In this document: positions 25,150-35,600 of the stretch, one piece after another | Layout of the letters: each line of letters starts with the position of its first letter | Numbering within the stretch: the first letter of the stretch is position 1 | Notes under the pieces: model-generated | The model's input: only the letters and a program-made list of their open reading frames with translations | Databases searched by the model: none | Told to the model about the DNA's origin: nothing | Assembly (NCBI RefSeq): GCF_022581195.2 | Contig: NC_061460.1 | Location: 10,575,501-10,639,500, forward strand | Length of the DNA stretch: 64,000 nt | Direction of reading: 5' to 3' | Source of the DNA: Helicoverpa zea | Taxonomy: Eukaryota > Arthropoda > Insecta > Lepidoptera > Noctuidae | Program-made: the position numbers and the translations under genes

Positions 25150-26822
25150 TTCTCGCTCGCTACGCTCGCGGCTAAATGACAATTTGTGTACTATTTTTCT
25201 GATGGTTTATCATTTTTATTGACGCACCGAATCAACGATCACAAATGGCACGCGCTCTAATCATGGTTTCTTTTTATTTGTACATAATTCCTAGTTTAAT
25301 TTGTGAGTCTTCAAACAAATAACATAAAAAAGTTCGCGCTCGCTACGCTCGCGGCTACTTATTGCTTGCAGTAGCGGCCCGGGGTACCATGTCTAGGGGG
25401 GTGCCATCTCGGTCGGCACATATCTGCACGACCAGGATGGCACGGGCAAAAGGGACCATTCACGGAGGGCTTCCGTAATCTGCAAAGCCTAGGTTCACTA
25501 CCAGTCGCAGTGCAGGCCCGGCCCGAGAAATCGCCAAGGGATTGAGAGGAGTGACACAGTCCGACTGTCACCCCTCTCTTTTCCACTTACATCCTTGCCA
25601 CACCCCACTCGCGCCAAAATCACAATAAATGAACTGATTACTTAAATGAATTCCTTAAAGTTAAAAAAAAACTTTTGTGACCCAAAACTCCAAAAATTTC
25701 GCGCTCGCTACGCTCGCGGCGTTTCCACTTTACACTACTTTCTTTTAACTCCTTCGAGTAGGTACTTTTGTGTCCCATAACTCAAAATATTTCGCGCTCG
25801 CTACGCTCGCGGCCATTCAACTTTACAGTATTTTCTTTTAACTGCTTTGGGTACTTTTGAGCCCAAAACTCGAAAAATTTCGTGCTCGCTACCTACGCTC
25901 GCGGCTACAAAACTTTGCAGTACTTCATTTTAACTGCCTTAGTTCGTTTGTGGACGTTGCGATCGGCGCTGTTGCTCTCGCATAGGCCTTGTTAGTCATC
26001 AGCGCAAGTGCCAAAGCCAAACAACTTGATACGGATGCAGCTTAAATCATCTTTTATAGATGTAAAAGGCCACTGATGAGGGTACTTTTGTATCCCTAAA
26101 CTCAAAAAATTGTGTCCTTAAACTAAAAAAAAATTCGCGCTCGCTGCGCTCGCGGCTTTTACTCTATACGCAAGTTTCTTTGAATTTAATTGGGTATTTT
26201 TGTGTCGTGGTGGCCTAGTGGGTAAAGGACCAATCTCTCAAGTATGAGGGCGCGGGTTCGATCCCAGGTCAAGCAAGTACCAATGCAACTTTTCTAAGTC
26301 TGTATGTACTTTCTAAGTATATCTTAGACACCATTGGCTGTGTTTCGGATGGCACGTTAAACTGTAGGTCCCGGCTGTCATTGAACATCCTTGGCAGTCG
26401 TTACGGGTAGTCAGAAGCCAGTAAGTCTGACACCAGTCTAACCAAGGGGTATCGGGTTGCCCGGGTAACTGGGTTGAGGAGGTCAGATAGGCAGTCGCTT
26501 CTTGTAAAGCACTGGTACTCAGCTGAATCCGGTTAGACTGGAAGCCGACCCCAACATGATTGGGAAAAAGGCTCGGAGGATCGGAGGATGATATTTTTGT
26601 GTCCCAAAAACTACAAAACAAATGCACACGGTATTGATGGCAGGTATATGTAGTATGCGTTTAAAAATAATCCATTAAAGAAATTTTGGGGTGCTCAATA
26701 GGTAGCCGCCCCGGGTGCCATCCGATGCTACGCCGCCACTGATTGATTGACAATGTACTTAATCCGGTACTTTGGTGTCGTAGACTCAAAAAATTTCGCG
26801 CTCGCTTCGCTCGCGCAACATT
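25150..26822. repeat. array of GCTCGC-TAC-GCTCGC units inside the hAT-like element
   Basis: Seven copies of the core begin near 25152, 25333, 25699, 25791, 25880, 26134 and 26797. Most are preceded by cccaaaactcaaaaaattt-type sequence and several are followed by actttacagtactttctttt-type sequence. Spacing runs from about 90 to 660 bp. One copy has a 4-base insertion, others TGC or TTC for TAC. Confidence 0.75.
26207..26592 (+). mobile_element. full-length tRNA-derived SINE
   Basis: Begins GTGGTGGCCTAGTGGGTAAA (A box) with GGTTCGATCCC (B box) about 40 bases on, the split Pol III promoter of a tRNA-like head. A body follows, then the tail AAGCCGACCCCAACATGATT and GGAAAAAGGCTCGGAGGATG. It is flanked by a perfect 11-bp duplication ATTTTTGTGTC (26196-26206 and 26593-26603). 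Decayed relatives occur at about 2100, 31690, 40950, 48907, 51515 and 63320. Confidence 0.85.
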
Positions 26823-27231
26823 ACACAGATTGTACCTAGTTGACTCCGTAAATAAGTCAAATCCACGCTGTCTTACCTTTTATAACTCAAATGTAGCAAA
26901 AAAAAATATTCATGGAGTCCTCAAAACAAAAAGTTTGCGCTTCCGACTGCTTGTTACTTTACAGCGCTTTTTAAAACTTATATTTTTTTTGTATCCCAAA
27001 ATAAAAAAAATGGCGCGCTCTACATTAATCTGTCTCGACTTTTATAACTTAGACCTGGCCAACATTTTGAGCCTACAATGATTTGGACACATTTTTTTAA
27101 GTCTTTTACCTACCAAAAAAGTGACTTTCGTTGGTGAAAATAAACATAAGTAGATAGGTAGGTGGGCGGGGCGGCATTTTTCAGTTTTTGCCCCACCTAA
27201 AAAAAATTGAAGATCCGGGGCTGATAAATGG

Positions 27232-28632
27232 GTACCCACTGAATTTCTTTCTAGCTTATTGTTCATAGTATATTATCACTTTATTATAATTAACTCGAAA
27301 TACCAGCTTCAGTTACAATAGTGTTCAATAAATTGTTATTATCGACCCCCACACATTCGACTTAATTGAATGAGTCAGGTCATGCAACACCTAGCCTATT
27401 GCATTCTCTTCGGGGCGAACCGAAATACTTATGTAGGTTCAATATAAGGCTCGTAAAACTGTATTAGGTTATTAAGTGGGTAGGTACATTTTTTATTTGG
27501 TTTTCAAGTGGAAGATTTATTAAATGAACAAATTATTTACTCCTACTATCTTAATTATTTATGCCTATTAGAATTAAACAAAAATAAAATAAGGATTGGA
27601 ATTTTCGAATAGCAGAACTTTTTCATTTTTAAACAGCAGGGATCCTTATTTTTTGGAAAATCCTATTTTTTGACAAGAAAACAGGAGGCTCATCCAAACT
27701 GTGGAACAAAGGGAGGATCTATTTCTTGAAGTACATGTTCTTCACATTTGGGCATAGCACGTTTAATTTGCAACGAAAATAGCTAATTTATTAAGTCTAA
27801 ACACATAGGTACTTAAATCAATTTTACGTATAGCCCGAGGTTATTAACTAAACCATGTCATACATGTAGATTGGCTCAGAGCTGGGGCCACGTTATGCCA
27901 AGCCCATACGTCCATAAGTCCATATTGATACACGATATCTGATAAATTGACAGTACGCGCAAAACTTTGTGTTTCTTGCATCAGCTATTTAGAACTTTCG
28001 ATTTAGGGAGTTGCACTACCGTCTGGCAGTTGCAGAGTAAATAAATAATTACAGTTTACCTAGTAGGTACCTACCTATTTCTTATTTGGCTTTGTTGCTA
28101 GGCTTTTTATATAGGGTCTCTCATCGGTATAATAGTCCGGATCTCACCGCGACCTCACATTGTAAGGTGTGGATTCTTAATGTTCGTTCACCAAATGCAC
28201 TTCATTTTGGAATGTCAAAAACTTTCATCCCTGATTATTTTAAATCTTCTTTTGAATAAAAGAGATGTTTTTTTATTCAAGAGAAGATTTAAAATAATCA
28301 GGGATGAAAGTTGAATAAAAAACCATCTCTTTTTTTCAAATTGGTTCATGACTTCTAAGAAGGGGTTAACAACCTTCTCTTTGAAAAGGTCTACAGGTTT
28401 TGAGAGAAAAAACGGCGCATCAAACGTCTTTCCAAGAACAATACGATCGATCTACGCCGCATTACCTCCTTCCAGTTAGAACTGTAATATGTTCATGCTT
28501 AAACAGCCAAAACTAACGGCCCTCCCAACCTAATAATTAAGTACAGCTAGCCTTTAAGTTATACACATATGCCAGTATCCTTGTTGCGAAATGTGTATCA
28601 AGTGTAGAGGTGCGTGGTCCGAGCCTCGCGGG
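27232..28632. other. intergenic upstream of the cuticle gene
   Basis: No coding exon recognised. It contains the overlapping inverted repeats at 28220-28334, entered separately, and probably the upstream control region of the cuticle gene. Confidence 0.55.
28220..28334. repeat. two overlapping hairpins
   Basis: Arms 28220-28260 and 28272-28312 are 41 bp with one mismatch and an 11-base loop. A second pair (about 28257-28279 with 28313-28334; GAATAAAAAACCATCTCTTT) overlaps the first. I found no target duplication or known family. Confidence 0.75.
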
Positions 28633-28640
28633 TTTATATA
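28633..28640 (+). promoter_or_regulatory. TATA box of the cuticle protein gene
   Basis: TTTATATA in a GC-rich context, 63 bp before the start codon. The start of transcription is expected about 30 bp downstream. Confidence 0.7.
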
Positions 28641-28702
28641 CGGCGCGCCGGCGGGGAGCCACACACGTGCTCTACACCCCACGACGTGCGCACGCGACAG
28701 AT

Positions 28703-30268
28703 ATGCTCGCTAAGGTATTATAACAAAATCTGTTAAATAATATTGTGTTTAAGGGATAGAGCAAATTAAGTGATCGATAAAGAGAAGTTAAACAAAGCTT
28801 TTTGCAACTTCATGTCCATAAGACAGTTTCCCATAGGGATTAAAGCGGTTGCCAATTTATAAAAACAAAAGCTATAAATCGTCCAGGTCAAGCTGGTTAT
28901 CGTTCAGCAAGATCAATAGAAACACACACAAAGGGATTGATCTGGTGAACTTCTAACCTTTACTTATCAAATCAATGATCAATGGGGTCGACCAGCGATA
29001 GTGCTATATCTCTATGGTGGTACTATGATCTTAATTATAGTTTGCATATAATATGGGTGTGCACCCATGGTTGTTGCATGCATTGTGCAACTTAAACTAG
29101 ATTTTGGAATACTGATCATTTGGATTTAGTCCCGATACCTATTCAAATAGAAAATACATCAATGTTTTCTACTTGAATACCTACTGAATGTGACAAAAGA
29201 GAGTCTATATTCCTTAGAAAGATTCGTAATTTTTATGTACATAATTATGAGGTGTGTGTGTTTCTAAGGAAGCTTAGTATGTATTCATATTTTCATTCTC
29301 CTCAGTTGTTATTGTTATGCTGCGCGTGCGCCGGTGCGCTGGCGCGGCCGGGGCTGCTGGACGGCATCGGCTACGCGTCGCACGGCTACGCGGCGCCCGC
29401 CTACGCCGCGCCCCTCGCGCACGCGGTGGCGCCGGCCTACGCGCCCGCGTACGCGCCGGCCATCACGGCGCACACGTACGCAGCACCGGCTATTGCGCAC
29501 GCGGCTTATGCTGCGCCAGTTGTTAAAGCGGTAAGGAACAATGTGAATTTGATAACATTTTCTGTATCCTTTTTCTCTGGGTTTTTAGCAAATTCATAGA
29601 GAATTTCCATCTCTGGAAAAAGTACAAACTTACATTGCTTTACGTACTTCGAAGTTCCACCACAAATCATCACGCAAAGAGCTTTTAGCTTTACGTAATT
29701 TGGCAAACTTTGTAACCAGGTGGTACGCGCCGAACCGGTAGACCCGAACCCCGCGTACAGCTTCTCGTACGGCGTGGCGGACCCCGCGACCGGCGACCAC
29801 AAGGACGCGGCGGAGACGCTGCAGAACGGCGTCGTCCACGGCTCCTACAGCCTGGTGGAGCCTGACGGCCACGTGCGCAAGGTCACCTACACGGCCGACA
29901 AGATCAATGGCTTCAACGCTGTGGTTGAGAGGACGGGCGCTTCTGCTCATGCGGTAAGACTCTTTCGAAGTTTGGAACAATAATTTAGCTTGTGTACCTA
30001 ATAAACCTTCTGCAGTAACAAAGGTACCTACTATTGTTCTAGTGCTTGAGATACTTTAAGAAAAATTTGGGAAATCTGAGCTGTATCGCATGGAGTTGAT
30101 ATAATTTATCTTCTATCCGCTCTTATTTTCTAGGCACCCGTAGCAGTAGCAGCTCCCGTAGCGAAGGTGTACGCAGCGCCCGCGCAGGTCGCGGTCGCCG
30201 CCCCAGTCGCGAGGTACACGCTCCCCGCTGCCCACGTCGGCGTCGGCGTCGCCCACCCCTGGGGCTAA
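28703..30268 (+). CDS. RR-2 cuticular protein
   Basis: Secreted structural protein of the hard exoskeleton. Exons: 28703-28714 (just MLAK), 29306-29530, 29720-29953, 30134-30268. The four-codon first exon plus the start of exon 2 form a signal peptide, [17 protein letters not shown]. This is the typical insect layout with an intron inside the signal peptide. Exon 2 continues with [24 protein letters not shown] repeats. Exon 3 carries the chitin-binding Rebers-Riddiford domain: [19 protein letters not shown], then [10 protein letters not shown] and [17 protein letters not shown], the RR-2 form. Exon 4 gives an Ala-Pro-Val-rich tail ending HPWG. About 201 residues. Coding DNA is very GC-rich against AT-rich introns. 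Moulting-stage epidermal expression is expected from the family. Confidence 0.95.
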
Positions 30269-30921
30269 GCCCACCACCACCGACTACAAAGCAACCTAGC
30301 TCCTTGCTGAACGACATAAGATTCATTTTAGCGTAACGTTGCAGAAAATAGTGTAGGAACTCGAATTTACCGTCACTATGTCTAAAGTAGTTTTAGTATA
30401 ACACTGTTTTCTGATGTTAGGAGTTAAGCACATTTCAAGTTTAGAACAGTATAGTCTGTTGAGATTTTGATAATAACGGTTGTGATTCTATGGTTGTTGA
30501 ATGATTTTTGACTAAGATTGTTTTGTTAATAGTTTGGTTAGAAATCATAGGCCGCGGCTACATGGCAAAGGCGAATTGTAATGTTTGTTTAGCTGTCTAT
30601 TGCAGAAGTTTATATTTTTGTTACTGGGCTCAACTGATTGTTAATATCTCCTTAATGTAAAAAAAAAACGTCAAAATGTAACATTGGACGTTTTTAGTCT
30701 GGTTGTAAAGTTTCGCGGCCCATTTTCTAGTTTTTCTCGCCTTTGCCCTCCGGCCCGAGTCTCTCAGAGAGAGGTTTGTTCAGCAAGACTAGGCGCGCCT
30801 GATGACCTCGCCCGTCTAATGTAACTTATTATTTATTATGTACTGCTTTGACTGTTGCCTACGGACCTGATCTTGACGCATCGTATTATTTACGTTTATG
30901 TAAATATAATGTAGTTTTATA

Positions 30922-30927
30922 AATAAA
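30922..30927 (+). promoter_or_regulatory. candidate poly(A) signal of the cuticle gene
   Basis: AATAAATAAA followed after about 20 bases by a T-rich stretch, about 650 bases past the stop. The 3' region 30269-30920 has no ORF of note. Confidence 0.45.
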
Positions 30928-30934
30928 TAAATGC

Positions 30935-32672
30935 AGTTTTTGCATCATTTCATGTCTTTATTTTGTACCCTTCGTGTTTATGTTCAGGATAAATGGAGTA
31001 AAAGTCATCAGGAAAAGAAAGGTTATTAAGAAAAGACTGAAAAGGAGATTACCTACTCTTAAACATTTTAGAACTAGGAGGTAAACTAGCCTTGGAATAA
31101 AGAAAGTTAATTTAATTTGGCGTGCAAATAACATGAAAACCTATTGTGTAGGTTCTATGTTACATCGGTTATGAGGACCTATATGCAATGGTTTCTTACT
31201 GCATATACTGATATACATATGCATTTATGTTTTCTGCTATGTAACTTCAACTAATTTAATAACTCAAATACATACAATTACATTTTAATCTAACTAGTGG
31301 TTGTATAACCTTAAAATATTACTAGGTATTACCTACTCCTAAACGGTGTTAAACTCCTATTTAGTAGATAAACATAGTTTTCCTGTTAAATCTACCAGAT
31401 AATTACTTATGAAGCCTGTCTGACTCTTAATTAGTACAAGTTACTTCGCAGCGGAAATGGCGGATGGATGTCGAAACCATCAAAGTTAAACCGGTGTCCT
31501 GTACCTACTCGCCTAGTTCGACTTGACATAGACATACAATATAGTTTATGTACCTAGGAATAACACATCTAGATATTTTGGAAATAAATAGAATATCATT
31601 TGAGCTTTTTACGCCCTGTAGTTTTTGCGGTGAGTGTAAGTAATAAGGTTAAGTTGGTAAAGATGAAAGTATCTTATTATCAAGGGATAAATATCGGGTT
31701 GCCCAAGTAGCTGGATCAATGCATTCACTATCTATATTTAAAACACAATCGCCAATCAACCGCCGAAAGCTGACCCCAACATGGTTGGGGTTGGGAATAT
31801 ACTTTTGAGAGCACGTAGATGTCAGTCTTCAGCCTGATCTTCCTCTGTTCTTGTTAGATTTATCGTCCCATTGTATAATATAGAAAGCATGCGTTTGTGC
31901 AATCTTTCGCTAGAGCACTAACATATGTCTTGCGTATTACTTAAGTAAGTCATACAGTTTTCAAACACTTGTGATCTTTACAAGAGGGTACTAATCCCCC
32001 ATTCTGTTTTACGAGAATTTTATACACCTTGTATATCAACATACAACCCGGCACAATTTCATAAAACAACCAATTTAAGTTCTCCACTCCGTTAAGGCAT
32101 CATGCGCGGACATTTAAGATAATTAAAAGGAAGTAGTGAATTAAGTTTCTAGATCTGGGCCACGCGAGACCAAATCCAGCCATGATACGTGTCTAAGGAT
32201 TAAGAAATAACATTGGCATATAGGAACGCCAATTTACGGCACTATAAATATTCAATATAACTACCTATTTAGGCCGTACCTGTGGATATGTCCGATACTG
32301 GTTATTTGAGTACAAGTCATTCAATTTGTGTGCCGTAATAATGTATGCCTTTAATATTTCTGCGAGGTGACTCATGGATGGATGATTAAATTAGATCAAG
32401 TAATGGTTTATGTCATTACGCTGATTCTTGGATAATAAGTTGGTCAATAATTTACTTTTCTACTTAAAAGTTTTGATTTTTCTATATGATCAGGTAGGTC
32501 ACTTGATAAACACGACTAGATAAAAGACATTCCAATTCTCTAATGAAAAAAAAAACTGAAAGTTTAAATAACTTTACTAAACTTGAAAACATATCTCTTA
32601 CCTACAGACAATGTTCAATACATTGCTACACTACTTGCAAGGCTACGCTACACTGCAAGCCTTGGTCTCCGA
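30935..32672. other. intergenic, between cuticle gene and IFT56 3' end
   Basis: AT-rich. A weak SINE remnant lies near 31690-31795 (ATCGGGTTGCCCAAGTAGCT, then GCTGACCCCAACATGGTTGG). IFT56 transcription ends in this interval from the right. No other gene seen. Confidence 0.5.
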
Positions 32673-35600
32673 TCACACAGGGATGCGATTCTGCTGGGCC
32701 CACTTAGTGATGGTCCTTACGATGTTATCTGCCCTCGTGTGAGACCTTGGTCCCTTGAGGAGTGCGAGGGCATCCCTCAGGTCTGTAGCAGCATTGGGTT
32801 TGTTTGCTGCAGCAGCCTGTGCACAGCCACAGACGGCTCCGCGAAGACCTTCCCACATCTCTGGGCCACCGTCCAACCTGACGCATATAATATGGATTAG
32901 GGCTTTCAAATACCGGATTTTTTCAATACCGGTATTAAAAATTTCAATACCGTGATCACGTGATCACGGTATTGTCGGCCATGCAAATATTGCAATACTC
33001 TAGATATTAAAAGTCGTCGCTCCTTTATGCGTCTTCGAAGTGCTTTTGCAAGATTTTGGCTTACGTCATTAGCTTGACCATCTAACTTCGTCAACATACA
33101 TTTTAGCGCAATATCCACTTTTAGTAAATTGGCATCCCGTTTACAAACTAATACAGTTACTTTGACTACATGACTACAGAAAGGCTGTTGTAAATATTTT
33201 TTAATATTGTCAAATCGAATTCGTCTAATTCGATATCGGAGTTTGATTTTAGATCGATTAAAACTTTTAAAACACAATCCTTTAGTTTCAAAAAAGCATC
33301 CAATCATAGCCCCGACACTATGACTAAAAATAAGATTGACTTCATCATGACAATGAACAAGAAGCACATAGAAACGTCTCCGTGATCAATAGGTTTAATA
33401 CCGGTAGCGATTACCGACTTGTCTGAGGCTCTCTGAATATCAACTTCAAGGCCGAACGTTTCCGTCTGATGAAGGCCAAGCTCCGACCAACACTGCTCCA
33501 AACCATTTCAGGATCTGAAACGTTCCAGTCAAATTTGGGGAACCGATTTGCCGCCGTGGAAATCACAACAGACGTTAACCAGAACCACGAATATGTGGTT
33601 CGGATCCTCAGGGAGGAAGGTTCGAGATTCTGTAACAGGCAGCGTAAGGGCAAGAAATCAAAGCTTTCGGAAGAGACATTAGGGCTTATGAAGAAACGAC
33701 GTGAAAACTCGCCTGTCACTTCGTCAGCTAAGCGGGCTCTAAACCAAGAGATCAACAAGCACGTACGACGCGACCTCCGGTGCTCCAGTAATCTTGACAT
33801 TGAAAGAGCAATTAAGCTGAATCGGGGGTCAAAGGTGTTCGTACAATCTCTTGGAAGAAGCCACTTGACGAAGCTGACCACAACAAGTGGAGAAGTCATT
33901 TCTTCGGTGCCGGCAGTCCTTTCGGAAGTGGAAAACTTCTATGGCCAGCTATACGCATCGCATGCATCTCGACCTGATCCCGGAAATGAGGATTCTAGAG
34001 CCACATTAACACGCCATTTCACCGAAGACCTGCCAGAAGTCAGCAGTGGCGAAATCGAGATCGCTCTGAGATAGCTCAAAAATGGAAAAGCTCCTGGCGA
34101 GGATGGCATTACAACAGAGCTATTAAAAGCAGGAGGTAAGCCTGTACTGGGGGAGCTCCAGAAGCTTTTAACGATGTCCCGTTTGAAGGAAGAACTCCAG
34201 AGACGTGGTGTAGGTAGGACTGTTGTCGTCCTGTTCTTCAACTTCAACTGTGTCTAGCATTTGTGGACTATGAGAAGGCCTTTGACTACGTTGAAATCTG
34301 GTCTGTTCTGGAGTCCCTGCAGCGTTGCCAAGTAGATTGGCGATACATCCTATATAGTGATGAGATGTCTCTTTACTACTGACTAACAAAACAATAACAT
34401 CGTTTGGCTCGCTCGACCGATTAAGGAATCAGTTGTTTAAGAAAGGTTGAGGTATGCTGGAGATAAAAGTTGGCGCTTAACACACGTGTAAAGTGTGAGA
34501 ATAATATTACCAGTACATACATCTTACGAATACGTAGTTATTTATCTTATTTAATACAACTTCCTGCTACTTATTACAACAAACCACAATAATTATAAAA
34601 AGATTGTAATACCGTAATCACGGTATTGGCTCGTCAATAGCGGTATTGAAAAAAGACCAAAATATATCCGTGATCACGGTATTACGGGATCCCGTAATAC
34701 CGGTATTGAAAGCCCTAATATGGATACATTTCGTTTGTGCCTTTGTTTTCGTATTAGTTGTGGATGCGAAAATGCTTAAGATCAAAATACTTAAGGTCAA
34801 ACAGGAACCTATCAGTAAGATAATAAAAGTTTGATGGTACAAAGACAATGTCTAATGTGAGGTTACTACTACGAGATACTAATGCTGGGAAACTATGTCT
34901 TTACATTGATTTTACTTTACAGGGTAGGTCCTCCTTATCTTCGTATCTTTAATTCACAAAAACTATTTTTTTTGTTAAGCAATATGATTACATGGAACTA
35001 AGCAGCAATCCATTTACATATAGGTAATCGAGACAGGTATATCTATTGAGCTCACCTGTCGAGCATGTGGAAAGCCTTGGCAGCGACTAGGAACTGTCCC
35101 ATGCGATAGCTATCGTTAGCGACCAGTTGCAGCAACGCGAAGCTGTCGGGAGTGCCCGCTGACTGTCAATCACAGATGGAATACATAAGGATCTTAAGTA
35201 AAAATGACTAATATCTGTTACAGAGTAGATCTTTGCTATTCAAGTTATTTATTAATTGTAATAAAAACTGCTTTGGTGTATCCTCTAATAAGACGATTAT
35301 TAAGCAAGCACCAATTTTTCTGCACTAATCTTTGTCGTTTGGGTCTTTTAGAGCAGCTTGCATAAAACAGCGAGGGGTTTTGTATCCATTCGATTTTTGG
35401 TATAGGGAAGGCTACTGAAGAACTCAGATCTAGAAAAAGCTAATTAGAAGAAACAAAAAACAAGTTGCCAATTTGACAGTCTCCTTCTTTTTGGGGAGTT
35501 TTTGGGGAGCCGATTATCCTAGTTTTGTTACCTTTACACAGAGTTCCCATGCGAGTTGTGCGTCTTTGTTCATGACGTGACACCTACAGAGACACGCGAG

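Larger units (their letters stand above)
24796..27223. mobile_element. hAT-like non-autonomous element
   Basis: Bounded by a perfect 13-bp terminal inverted repeat, CAGCCCCGGATCT, and an 8-bp target duplication ATAAATGG (24788-24795 and 27224-27231). Both are hallmarks of the hAT superfamily. At 2428 bp it has no transposase ORF. It holds seven diverged units built on a GCGCTCGCTACGCTCGCGGC core and a nested SINE (26207-26592). Confidence 0.82.

Noticed and set aside
26207..26275. tRNA gene with A and B boxes
   Set aside because: The tRNA-like head continues into a SINE body with a target duplication and has no complete cloverleaf, so it is part of the SINE.
29315..29534. Arg-rich ORFs on other frames and strand of the cuticle exon
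   Set aside because: Shadows of GC-rich Ala/Pro repeat codons; only the frame with signal peptide and RR-2 domain is supported.
32583..32955. Plus-strand ORFs over the last IFT56 exon
   Set aside because: The minus frame encodes the conserved IFT56 C-terminus ([18 protein letters not shown]); the plus frames are shadows.
33411..33899. 162-codon minus-strand ORF
   Set aside because: It is antisense to the recognisable RTE reading frame and has no domain of its own.
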